A DNA stretch of 5,994 nucleotides from Candidatus Firestonebacteria bacterium RIFOXYA2_FULL_40_8 (GCA_001778355.1 MFGS01000078.1:3754-9747); one strand, 5' to 3'. Positions 1-5,874 are shown, counted from the first letter of the stretch. A program made the numbers and translations. Notes: a model not told the origin generated them from the sequence alone.

Positions 1-271
1 TCAAACAAGTATCGGAGTTCATTATCAGAATATGATCTCCGGAACTCTCACATATCCCCATATTTGCCGCGGCGGCAAAGCCGATATTCTGCTCTGTTAT
101 TATCACCTTTAAATTACTGAATTTCTTAAGAAGATTTCCGGAGGCGTCAGTCGAACAGGAGTCAATTATCATGATTTCAAAGGGTTTTAGCGCCTGTTCA
201 ACCACGGAGTTAACGCAGTTTTCCAGGAACTCCGCGCCGTTATGATTGATTATAACCGCGGATATTTTCAT
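1..271 (-). CDS. Family 2 glycosyltransferase, N-terminal part (cut by window edge)
   Basis: The first 90 residues of a GT-A fold glycosyltransferase are visible; the rest lies left of the window. Seen: a beta-strand start MKISAVIINHNG, an acidic position in IIDSCSTDAS (D37) where the family usually has a VVDNxSTD motif, the segment NIGFAAAANMG (residues 62-72), and MNSDT (residues 84-88), which sits where the DxD/NxD nucleotide-sugar and metal motif is found. This pattern is typical of the COG1216 group of GT2 enzymes (rhamnosyltransferase-like), which add a sugar from a nucleotide donor to a growing surface glycan at the cytoplasmic face of the membrane. The actual sugar cannot be told. The ATG at 269-271 overlaps the stop codon of the upstream ligase-like gene, so the two are probably translationally coupled. 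The S-C in place of the usual N-G after the first Asp is a small deviation. Confidence 0.88.
   Translation of the reverse strand, partial: MKISAVIINHNGAEFLENCVNSVVEQALKPFEIMIIDSCSTDASGNLLKKFSNLKVIITEQNIGFAAAANMGICESSGDHILIMNSDTCL
268..271 (-). promoter_or_regulatory. ATGA stop-start overlap between ligase-like gene and glycosyltransferase
   Basis: On the minus strand the TGA stop of the ligase-like gene (270-268) and the ATG of the glycosyltransferase (271-269) share bases in the tetranucleotide ATGA. Only a weak GGCGGA purine stretch precedes the ATG, so terminating ribosomes may re-initiate directly. This is the usual sign of translational coupling inside an operon. Confidence 0.85.
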
Positions 272-3200
272 CTTCCGCCGCCCAGAAAAACCAGATTTTT
301 TTCATAGGTAATGACAGCAGAGTCCCGGTACTTTTTATTTATTTCCAGCGCTCTTTCCTTCTCAAAGCCGGCGGCTTTAATTTTATTTTGTTTTGTATAT
401 ATCTCATAAAGCGCCCAGTGCCCGCCCGCATAATTCGGCTCAAGAGTTACGGCTTCTCTGGCATATTTCTCCGCAAGCTCATACCCGCCTTCAATAAAAC
501 AGATCCTTGCAGCTTCTGTTTTAAAGAAAACGTCGGAGGGGCCTTTTTTGATAGCTGCCGCATACTCCTGCAAAGCCAGCGCCGGATAACCCGCGTAGAA
601 ATAAAACAGCCCGAGTTCTCTATTCGACTCCGGATTTGCCGGGCTATTTTTTACCGCCATTTTAAAATTCTTTTCCGCTTCAAAAAACAACTTCTTTTCT
701 TTTGAGTTAAGGTAACTGCCTGCATATAATTTCCCTAATCCGGCGTAACTGTCCGCAAACATGGGGTTTAAAAATATTGAAAGCTTCATGTTCTTTTCGA
801 AATCTCCCGCGCTTGCCGCCTCAATTTTATTATGATAAACAGAAAGATATGACATTCCCGCAGAGAACAGCAGAAGAACGGTAAAAACTGCAGTGTATAC
901 CTTTAATTTCAAATAAACCGGTTTTTCGAATTCAAAAGATTTTCCGGTGCTCAGATAGCCGGAGAACAGCACTCCGCAAAGAAAAACAAAGAAAACGAGC
1001 GTCGGCAGGCAGTGGAAATTAAAATCGACCAGGGCGTGAACCATTAAGCCAATCAGAGCCGTAAAAACAGCATAGGCCGTAAATATTTTTTCCTTATCTC
1101 CCGTATTATTTATAATGAAAATAAACCGGACAATCAGGATAAAAATAAATACTAAGACCAAAATCAGCCCGGCAAAACCAAGCTCGGCCATGGCTTGCAG
1201 GTATTCATTATGAGCATGATGCGCGACCCGGGTGTAATTGCCTATAGTTCCGCCTTCCGGGAATCTATATTTAACTGCAGCATCTTTAAACGTATCAAGG
1301 CCGTACCCGAGAATAGGCCTGTCCTTAAAGAGTTTTAGGGCGCTTCCAGACATTTTGGCTCTGGAGTAAGCCGCGTCATCCTCCACGCTCACCCTGGCGG
1401 CTCTGTTTATAATGGGATTTATAGTGGTCAGAGATAAACCAATAAATAAAAGTATAATAACCGTACTCCAAAATCTTACGGGCTCTTCTACAATTTTCTT
1501 TTTCTTTAATAAATTCAAAAATAGTACAAAGGTTAGGAGTATTATCCCGAGCGCCAGAAAAGCGCCTCTGGACTTAGTTAAATAAATACAGCTAATAGAA
1601 AGCATCGCGCTTACAATCTGAAACAGCCTTACTTTTCCTTTTTCCCCGATCAAAGCGTATAAAAGCAAGCCCGTACCCGCGGCAAGAAAGCCTCCCAGGA
1701 GATTCGCATTGGGAAAGAAAGCATCTACTCTTTCAGTTTTCAACCAGAAATGCTGGATGATACCGGCAAGGGAAAGAAGCAGACAGCAGAGTCCTGTCAG
1801 GAAAGAAAATACTTTTACATCTTCATGTTTTTTTATTTTATTTACCGCAGTATAAAAGAGCATTACACCGCCAAGCAGGAGATAGACCGCTTGAAAAGAG
1901 GCAAATCTATTGACCGAAACAAAAAGAGAGCTAAAAAAGGTAACAAGCAGTACCGGAATAAAGAGGTCCAGTTTTGTTCTGACAAAAGTATTTCCGCCTG
2001 TTACGACCGGCAGGAAAAGAAATATACTCAAACAAATAAAGAAGACACGGGCTTCATTTTGGAACCGGCTTGAGGAAAACACTATGGCTCCGGCCATAAG
2101 CACCATGGAAAGGATAAAGAAATAATTCTGTTTTAGAAAACCGGCTGTCTTTTGAAAAAATACCGGGTTTTTTTCCACTTTAAGGGTAGATTTAAAACCG
2201 GAAGCCAGAATACCTGCCAGAGTAAAAGCAATTAAAGAGTTTTGCCAGAAATTACTGTCTACATCAAAAAGATTATGAACGAGGAACCCGCAAAAGCCCG
2301 CGAAAAACCCGGCAAAGATGAACTTTTCATTTCCCTCAAGTTTTTTCAGAGTTTTTACGCTTTCTTTCACCAGCACATATACAAAGAAAAGAAGCGCGGT
2401 AAAACCCGCGAGTCCGGTTTCGGCTAAAACCTGCAAATACCAGTTATGCGGAAATTTTACACCGTCAGAGGAAAGTAACCCGTAAGTATTCACCCCGCTT
2501 CCGGTAAGAGGATTATTCATAAATATTTTTACAGCTTCCTTGAAGTACCCCAGCCGGTTAAGTATGGAGTTATCCGCTTTTGAAAAGTCCGTGATATCGG
2601 GACGGAGAACGAGAGCCGTACCGAGACAGGCAACCACTAATACTGCGCTTCCAAGAAGTATCTTTTTCTTTTCCTTTGTCAACGTTAACAGAAATATTAT
2701 CAGGGCAAATAAAAGGGCAGCCAGGCCTCCGGCAGAACCGGTTAGTGCCAAGGCAATCAGTAAAATAACAAGGATAATTCCCGTTATTATTTTACCCCTG
2801 ATATTTTTTTGAAAAACAAGATAACAGCCGGCGGCAACAGGCAGCACCATTACAAGAAAACCCGCAAAAATATTAGCGTTAAGAAACGTAGAAAAGACCC
2901 TGCCTGAACCGATATTTTTCAGGAACTCGCCGTAAATTATTGAATTTGAGGCAATTTCTTTATGTTTATCCAGGTAAGCGGCCATATCCGCAAGGCCCGT
3001 GAATTTCTGATAAAAAGCAAAGACCGCCGTGAGTACCGCTCCGGCAAGCAGAAACGACGCGGCATTTTTTCGCTCACGCGGGGCCGAAAAGACAGTTAAA
3101 GAGACAAGAAAGAGTCCCAGGGGATATATTATACGGAGGTTCATCAGATTAAAAGAAACTACCTTAGAAAAAACGGCTGAGATAACAAACGAAAAAAAAA

Positions 3201-3396
3201 GCAGGACTACCGGCAAGATCATCTTTGAAGAGTACTTCCCTTCTTCGAAAATAAACAACCGGTCAATTACGAATATGGCGAATACAAACAGGACAAGGAC
3301 AGGATAAATCAGGTTAAGATACGGAAACCACTCCGGAGAACAAAGAGGAATAAAAAACAGGCCTGCAAAAACTGCCCACCGCAGAAGCTTTTCCAC
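268..3396 (-). CDS. Double-module O-antigen-ligase-type polytopic membrane protein with C-terminal TPR domain
   Basis: A 1042-residue protein with roughly twenty or more hydrophobic segments. Two modules resemble the O-antigen ligase/polymerase superfamily (Wzy_C, WaaL/PglL-like), which transfer or polymerise lipid-linked glycans on the periplasmic side of the inner membrane. Module 1 (about 1-400) has FLNANIFAGF (171-180), LTGSAGG (218-224), NPLTGSG (295-301), FPHNWYLQVLAETGLAGF (315-332) and VHNLFD (373-378). Module 2 (about 430-815) has the matching FPNANLLGGF (561-570), LTKSRGA (606-612), RPILGYG (693-699), HHAHNEYLQAMAELGFAGL (726-744) and VHALVD (786-791). Residues about 870-1020 form three to four TPR-like helical repeats ending near DPxx-type turns. 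Family members are usually 400-600 residues with one module, so this is a tandem duplication or fusion. Module 1 has Ala222 where module 2 has Arg610 of the SRG motif; an arginine there is important in WaaL-type enzymes. Ligase, polymerase and protein O-glycosylase roles cannot be separated from sequence alone. Confidence 0.85.
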   Translation of the reverse strand: MEKLLRWAVFAGLFFIPLCSPEWFPYLNLIYPVLVLFVFAIFVIDRLFIFEEGKYSSKMILPVVLLFFSFVISAVFSKVVSFNLMNLRIIYPLGLFLVSLTVFSAPRERKNAASFLLAGAVLTAVFAFYQKFTGLADMAAYLDKHKEIASNSIIYGEFLKNIGSGRVFSTFLNANIFAGFLVMVLPVAAGCYLVFQKNIRGKIITGIILVILLIALALTGSAGGLAALLFALIIFLLTLTKEKKKILLGSAVLVVACLGTALVLRPDITDFSKADNSILNRLGYFKEAVKIFMNNPLTGSGVNTYGLLSSDGVKFPHNWYLQVLAETGLAGFTALLFFVYVLVKESVKTLKKLEGNEKFIFAGFFAGFCGFLVHNLFDVDSNFWQNSLIAFTLAGILASGFKSTLKVEKNPVFFQKTAGFLKQNYFFILSMVLMAGAIVFSSSRFQNEARVFFICLSIFLFLPVVTGGNTFVRTKLDLFIPVLLVTFFSSLFVSVNRFASFQAVYLLLGGVMLFYTAVNKIKKHEDVKVFSFLTGLCCLLLSLAGIIQHFWLKTERVDAFFPNANLLGGFLAAGTGLLLYALIGEKGKVRLFQIVSAMLSISCIYLTKSRGAFLALGIILLTFVLFLNLLKKKKIVEEPVRFWSTVIILLFIGLSLTTINPIINRAARVSVEDDAAYSRAKMSGSALKLFKDRPILGYGLDTFKDAAVKYRFPEGGTIGNYTRVAHHAHNEYLQAMAELGFAGLILVLVFIFILIVRFIFIINNTGDKEKIFTAYAVFTALIGLMVHALVDFNFHCLPTLVFFVFLCGVLFSGYLSTGKSFEFEKPVYLKLKVYTAVFTVLLLFSAGMSYLSVYHNKIEAASAGDFEKNMKLSIFLNPMFADSYAGLGKLYAGSYLNSKEKKLFFEAEKNFKMAVKNSPANPESNRELGLFYFYAGYPALALQEYAAAIKKGPSDVFFKTEAARICFIEGGYELAEKYAREAVTLEPNYAGGHWALYEIYTKQNKIKAAGFEKERALEINKKYRDSAVITYEKNLVFLGGGR

Positions 3397-3400
3397 GTGT

Positions 3401-3847
3401 TTACCTTTTATTTTTGGAGATATTTACGGCAGCCAGGAAGCCGAGGATATAACTATCCTTTCCGAAACCAAATATTCCTCCGGCGGCAACGGGGGAAATA
3501 TAGGATTTGTGTCTGAACTCTTCACGCTTAAATATATTCGAGAGATGAACTTCAACTGCCGGTATTTTAACGGCAGAGATGGCTTCCCTGATGGCTACGC
3601 TCGTATGGGTGTAAGCCGCAGGATTAATGACCAGAGCATCCGCCCAGGTATCCCCTTCTTTCTGGATAATATCCACTATCTCGCCCTCGGTATTGGTCTG
3701 GAATATTTTTATCCCGACCTTGCTTTTCTTAGCCAGAGCTTTTAACTCTTTATTAATGGATTCAAGGGTAACTTTCCCGTACACATCCGGCTCCCGCTTA
3801 CCGAGCAAATTAAGATTAGGACCGTGGACTACTAGAATGTTCTTCAT
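3401..3847 (-). CDS. aroQ: Type II 3-dehydroquinate dehydratase
   Basis: A 148-residue cytoplasmic enzyme of the shikimate pathway that converts 3-dehydroquinate to 3-dehydroshikimate; family members are about 145-150 residues and dodecameric. Seen: HGPNLNLLGKREPDVYG (8-24) with the lid Arg18 and catalytic Tyr23, INPAAYTHTSVAIREA (74-89) with Asn75 and His81, VEVHLSN (98-104) with Glu99 and catalytic His101, and EEFRHKSYISP (109-119) with Arg112, then GFGKDSY. All known catalytic positions are present and the spacing matches the family, so it should be active. The start is set by a strong GGAGG upstream and by the canonical MKNILVVHGPN opening. It is the first gene of the tight aroQ/ligase/glycosyltransferase run. 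Its link with glycan genes looks positional rather than biochemical. The repeat element E1 fills the 160 bp upstream, so its leader or promoter lies in or across that element. Confidence 0.97.
   Translation of the reverse strand: MKNILVVHGPNLNLLGKREPDVYGKVTLESINKELKALAKKSKVGIKIFQTNTEGEIVDIIQKEGDTWADALVINPAAYTHTSVAIREAISAVKIPAVEVHLSNIFKREEFRHKSYISPVAAGGIFGFGKDSYILGFLAAVNISKNKR
3404..3409 (-). promoter_or_regulatory. Shine-Dalgarno AAAAGG for the GTG start of the ligase-like gene
   Basis: The sequence AAAAGG lies inside the last codons of aroQ, 7 nt before the GTG at 3396-3394. The gap between the aroQ stop (3401) and this GTG is 4 nt. This supports GTG as the real start, because the hydrophobic N-terminus (MEKLLRWAVFAGLFFIPL) then begins with a short charged segment typical of a first membrane helix. 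Confidence 0.65.
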
Positions 3848-3851
3848 AAAA

Positions 3852-3856
3852 CCTCC
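3852..3856 (-). promoter_or_regulatory. Shine-Dalgarno GGAGG for aroQ
   Basis: GGAGG is followed by TTTT and then ATG at 3847, a short 4-nt spacing. It lies just outside the heptad arm of repeat element E1, so the element ends right at the edge of the translation initiation region. Confidence 0.75.
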
Positions 3857-3869
3857 GACAAAACTATTT

Positions 3870-3889
3870 ACGATTTACAATTGACGATT
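3870..3889 (+). repeat. E1 left inverted arm
   Basis: A twenty-base arm, ACGATTTACAATTGACGATT, built of 7-bp units. It pairs with 3975-3994 with a single mismatch. Because the units repeat, other registers shifted by 7 bp also pair (for example a 13-base match starting at 3878). Confidence 0.85.
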
Positions 3890-3903
3890 GACAATTTATT
3901 GAA

Positions 3904-3920
3904 GGCGGTAAAAAACCGCC
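3904..3920 (-). other. Hairpin A1
   Basis: Stem GGCGGT (3904-3909) with ACCGCC (3915-3920) closes a 5-base loop that is A5 on the plus strand and U5 in the minus-strand transcript. It is perfectly paired. It is not followed by a U tract on the transcribed strand, so it is not a standard intrinsic terminator. Equivalent hairpins recur at 4906-4925 and 5973-5990. Confidence 0.8.
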
Positions 3921-3947
3921 AATATTTACAAAAACTTTAAATCATTT

Positions 3948-3967
3948 CGCGGGTTCATTCCCCCACG
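3948..3967 (-). other. Hairpin B1
   Basis: CGCGGG (3948-3953) faces CCCACG (3962-3967) across an 8-base loop. As plus-strand sequence there is a C-A mismatch. As minus-strand RNA the stem is CGUGGG with CCCGCG, with a G-U wobble at that position, so it is complete. Loop length and flanks match hairpin B2. Confidence 0.7.
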
Positions 3968-3974
3968 TTCATTA

Positions 3975-3994
3975 AATCGTCAATCGTAAATCGT
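3975..3994 (-). repeat. E1 right inverted arm
   Basis: Partner of the arm at 3870-3889, made of AATCGTC/AATCGTA units. It continues as AATTGTCAAT toward the amidohydrolase stop codon about 15 bp away. Confidence 0.85.
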
Positions 3995-4009
3995 CAATTG
4001 TCAATTTTT

Positions 4010-4801
4010 TTACTTGATTTTCAATATTTTCTTCGCATTCTCGTAAAAGTACAGCTGCAGGTCGCCGTATGTAAAACCCATCGACATCAGTTTGTCAGTC
4101 CACCAGGCGTCATCAACACCGTACTGCTCACCGGCATTATCGGTGCCGTACAAAAGCTGGGTTCTGACCATGGATTTTAGACCGGCCAGGTCATTTTCAA
4201 AAACCCATCTCCCCCAGCCGGGACATGTATCGGCAAAAGTATTTTTAAGCCTTGAAGTAAGTACCAGTGTTTCCAGATAAGTCGCCCCGCCGCCGAAATG
4301 CGCGAAGATAAAATTAATATTCGCGTGCCTTCTTGCCGGAACTTCAAAATGGAACGGGCTCGCGCCAAAAGCTGAAGCTATACGCATGGAAGGATCTTTG
4401 GTATTTGGAGCCAGCCACCCGCAATGCGAGAACACCAGCATTTTTCTTTTTTCAACTTCCTGCCAGATAGGTTCATACCGGTCGTCATTCGGATCAAACC
4501 CCAGATTAGGGAAAAGCTTAATACCGATCACGCCTGCATCCCCAAATTTTTTGATCATATCCAGTGTTTTCTCAGTACCCTTCGTAAAATTAACGCAAAC
4601 CGTTCCGTAAAATCTGTCCGGATGCGCCTTTATTGCTTTAAGTACATATTCATTGGCATCATAACCCTTTTGATAGGCTTCGCTCTCCAGCCCATGAACC
4701 AAACCCGCAACGACATTATGCTTGTCCATTATCTTAAGATACTTTTCCATGGTAACATCCCCTTCGCGAGGATGTATATGAATGTCTATTTTTCGGATCA
4801 T
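4010..4801 (-). CDS. Amidohydrolase_2 family metal-dependent hydrolase/decarboxylase, paralog 1 (263 aa)
   Basis: A TIM-barrel protein of the amidohydrolase superfamily (PF04909/COG2159, the group that includes ACMSD-type decarboxylases). Seen: the metal motif HxH in KIDIHIHP (His8, His10), SHCGW (His126), AHFGGG (His168) and YGTDNAG (Asp221), the full ligand and catalytic set expected for a mononuclear zinc or manganese site. No signal peptide is seen, so it is cytoplasmic. At 263 residues it is shorter than ACMSD (about 335). An upstream ATG at 4825 would add 8 residues, but ATG at 4801 has AGGAG with 8-nt spacing and matches the paralog's start exactly, so 4801 is chosen. Residues 146-205 are identical to the neighbour at 5066-5860, while the N-terminal 150 residues are about 70% identical by hand count. 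The substrate is unknown; hydrolysis and decarboxylation are both possible. It is separated from aroQ by element E1 and from its paralog by E2. Confidence 0.87.
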   Translation of the reverse strand: MIRKIDIHIHPREGDVTMEKYLKIMDKHNVVAGLVHGLESEAYQKGYDANEYVLKAIKAHPDRFYGTVCVNFTKGTEKTLDMIKKFGDAGVIGIKLFPNLGFDPNDDRYEPIWQEVEKRKMLVFSHCGWLAPNTKDPSMRIASAFGASPFHFEVPARRHANINFIFAHFGGGATYLETLVLTSRLKNTFADTCPGWGRWVFENDLAGLKSMVRTQLLYGTDNAGEQYGVDDAWWTDKLMSMGFTYGDLQLYFYENAKKILKIK

Positions 4802-4809
4802 CGAAACAA

Positions 4810-4814
4810 CTCCT
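4810..4814 (-). promoter_or_regulatory. Shine-Dalgarno AGGAG that decides the start of paralog 1
   Basis: AGGAG lies 8 nt upstream of ATG 4801 and downstream of the alternative ATG at 4825. The same AAAGGAGTT context precedes the paralog at 5860, which fixes the shorter start in both genes. Confidence 0.85.
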
Positions 4815-4865
4815 TTGAAAAACATTGACTAAGTACTAACTGACGACTAATCAACATTGCAAGAC

Positions 4866-4887
4866 CTAAGTACTAATGACTATTGAC
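4866..4887 (+). repeat. E2 left inverted arm, 22 bp
   Basis: Begins CTAAGTACTAATG and ends CTATTGAC. It is an exact reverse complement of 5030-5051 and lies inside a 40-bp stretch (4861-4900) repeated exactly at 5928-5967. Confidence 0.9.
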
Positions 4888-4905
4888 TAGTGACTATTTA
4901 AGGAA

Positions 4906-4925
4906 GGCGAAAAGAAACCTTCGCC
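4906..4925 (-). other. Hairpin A2
   Basis: Stem GGCGAA (4906-4911) with TTCGCC (4920-4925) and an 8-base loop. Compared with A1 and A3 (GGCGGT with ACCGCC), two stem positions have changed on both sides together, so pairing is kept. An alternative AAGG/CCTT pairing exists nearby but is shorter. Confidence 0.75.
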
Positions 4926-4958
4926 ATATTTATTAGAACAATATTTTTTTAAATCTTT

Positions 4959-4978
4959 CGCGGGTTCTTTTCCCCGCG
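4959..4978 (-). other. Hairpin B2
   Basis: A perfect 6-bp stem CGCGGG (4959-4964) with CCCGCG (4973-4978) and an 8-base loop, flanked on the left by a TTTAAATC..TTT stretch and on the right by CGTTCATTAAAT, both shared with E1. Confidence 0.78.
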
Positions 4979-5029
4979 TTCATTAAATAAGCACAGCTTG
5001 TTTTGATCTTGAATACTCGAACAAAATAT

Positions 5030-5051
5030 GTCAATAGTCATTAGTACTTAG
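5030..5051 (-). repeat. E2 right inverted arm, 22 bp
   Basis: Begins GTCAATAGTCATT and ends AGTACTTAG. It is an exact reverse complement of 4866-4887 and ends about 15 bp from the stop codon of paralog 2 (5068-5066). Confidence 0.9.
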
Positions 5052-5065
5052 TCATTTCTTTTTCT

Positions 5066-5860
5066 TTACGCTATTCCCAGGATTTTCTTCGCGTTCTCGT
5101 AAAAGTACAACTGCAAGTCGCCGTATGTAAAACCCATAGACGTAAGTTTACGGCTCCACCACTCATCATCCAGACCGTAGCCTTCGCCTGCATTATCGGT
5201 GCCGTACATTAGCTGTGTTCTGACCATGGACTTTAAGCCGGGCAGGTCATTTTCAAAAACCCACCTTCCCCAGCCGGGACACGTATCGGCAAAAGTATTT
5301 TTAAGCCGTGAGGTAAGCACCAGTGTTTCCAGATAAGTCGCACCGCCGCCGAAATGCGCAAAGATAAAATTAATATTCGCGTGCCTTCTTGCCGGAACTT
5401 CAAAATGGAACGGGCTCGCCCCGCCAACGGATTTTAAACTCATAGCAGGATTTTTATAGTTAGGCAGGATCCACCCGCAATGGGAGAAAACCAGCATTTT
5501 TCTTTTTTCTACTTCCAGCCAGATAGGTTCGTACTGATCTTCGTTCGGATCAAAACCGACATTAGGAAACATCTTTATGCCTATAAGACCTTTATCTCCG
5601 AATTTTTTTATCTTGTCGAGTGTTTTATCCACACCCTGACAGAAGTTAACGCAGACCGTGCCGTAAAATCTCTTCGGATGCGCTTTTACCGCTTCTACAA
5701 CTTCTTCATTAGGATCAGACATCCCCCAATCCCAACCTTCTTCCGGAAACCCGTGTACGAGACCCGCAGTCACATTATGCTTATCCATTATCCTGAGATA
5801 TTTTTCCATCTTAGGATCCCCCGCGATTGGGTGTAGATGTATGTCGATTTTTTGGATCAT
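5066..5860 (-). CDS. Amidohydrolase_2 family metal-dependent hydrolase/decarboxylase, paralog 2 (264 aa)
   Basis: Second copy of the same family, one residue longer than its neighbour because of a small indel around residues 43-50. Metal and catalytic positions are all kept: His8 and His10 in KIDIHLHP, His127 in SHCGW, His169 in AHFGGG, Asp222 in YGTDNAG. The most different segment is residues 38-60 (EEGWDWGMSDPNEEV against ESEAYQKGYDANEY), in a loop region after the second beta strand; this may alter the substrate pocket (inference). The C-terminal half is nearly identical to paralog 1. The start ATG at 5860 is preceded by AGGAG with 5-nt spacing. It lies upstream of paralog 1 in the direction of transcription, so the two could be co-transcribed through element E2. 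Either a shared substrate class or a hetero-oligomer would fit; the sequence does not say which. Confidence 0.87.
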   Translation of the reverse strand: MIQKIDIHLHPIAGDPKMEKYLRIMDKHNVTAGLVHGFPEEGWDWGMSDPNEEVVEAVKAHPKRFYGTVCVNFCQGVDKTLDKIKKFGDKGLIGIKMFPNVGFDPNEDQYEPIWLEVEKRKMLVFSHCGWILPNYKNPAMSLKSVGGASPFHFEVPARRHANINFIFAHFGGGATYLETLVLTSRLKNTFADTCPGWGRWVFENDLPGLKSMVRTQLMYGTDNAGEGYGLDDEWWSRKLTSMGFTYGDLQLYFYENAKKILGIA

Positions 5861-5865
5861 GATAA

Positions 5866-5870
5866 CTCCT
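5866..5870 (-). promoter_or_regulatory. Shine-Dalgarno AGGAG for paralog 2
   Basis: AAAAGGAG is followed by TTATC and then ATG at 5860. It is strong and well placed, confirming the start. Confidence 0.8.
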
Positions 5871-5874
5871 TTTA

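Larger units (their letters stand above)
3866..4006. repeat. Composite inverted-repeat element E1 (heptad arms plus two hairpins)
   Basis: This element fills almost the whole spacer between the 263-residue amidohydrolase and aroQ. The left arm is a run of degenerate 7-mers (ATTTACG, ATTTACA, ATTGACG, ATTGACA). The right arm is a run of AATCGTC, AATCGTA, AATCGTC, AATTGTC. Positions 3870-3889 and 3975-3994 are reverse complements at 19 of 20 bases. Between the arms lie hairpin A1 (3904-3920) and hairpin B1 (3948-3967), the latter followed by CGTTCATTAAAT, which is identical in element E2. The right arm runs into the T-rich stretch next to the amidohydrolase stop codon (4012-4010). No coding potential is seen. 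It could be a MITE-like repeat, a structured leader of the aroQ mRNA, or both. Confidence 0.8.
4824..5053. repeat. Composite inverted-repeat element E2 (heptad arms plus two hairpins)
   Basis: This element fills the 264-bp spacer between the two amidohydrolases. The core runs from 4861 to 5053: left arm of heptads (CTAAGTA, CTAATGA, CTATTGA, CTAGTGA, CTATTTA), hairpin A2, hairpin B2, the conserved CGTTCATTAAAT, then about 40 bp not present in E1 (4988-5029), then the right arm. Positions 4866-4887 and 5030-5051 are perfect 22-bp inverted repeats. A second, outer left segment (4827-4839, GACTAAGTACTAA) can also pair perfectly with 5041-5053, competing with the inner arm for the same bases. Positions 4861-4900 recur identically at 5928-5967. 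The spacer has stop codons in every frame and no gene. Confidence 0.85.

Noticed and set aside
1750..2073. Plus-strand open frames within the ligase-like gene
   Set aside because: They are rich in Lys, Arg and Glu, as expected from the antisense of a hydrophobic membrane protein. No ribosome site or family match is seen.
3401..3847. Possible inactivation of aroQ by nearby repeats
   Set aside because: The frame is intact at normal length with all catalytic residues, and E1 stops before the ribosome binding site.
3865..3900. Promoter from TTGAC-like heptads acting as a -35 box for aroQ
   Set aside because: Many heptads resemble TTGACA by composition, but no convincing TATAAT-like partner at 16-18 bp was found on the minus strand.
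3866..4006. CRISPR array
   Set aside because: The repeats are 7-bp units in direct contact, with no unique spacers of constant length and no cas genes in the window.
4010..4825. Longer start for amidohydrolase paralog 1 at 4825
   Set aside because: It would add eight residues without homology to the paralog and start within the repeat arm. The ATG at 4801 has AGGAG at 8 nt and matches the paralog's start.
4424..4828. Plus-strand open frame of 134 codons opposite paralog 1, with a similar one at 5480-5836 opposite paralog 2
   Set aside because: They resemble each other only because the minus-strand genes are homologous. The minus frames carry full metal-ligand motifs and good ribosome sites; the plus frames carry no recognisable domain.
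3904..4978. Intrinsic terminators at hairpins A and B
   Set aside because: Stems are only 6 bp, and none is followed on the transcribed strand by a clear run of Us. The A1 loop is U-rich but the 3' flank is not.
4802..5065. Known riboswitch or small RNA gene in the spacer
   Set aside because: No aptamer core that I can recognise. The structure is shared with the other spacers and is better described as a repeat element.
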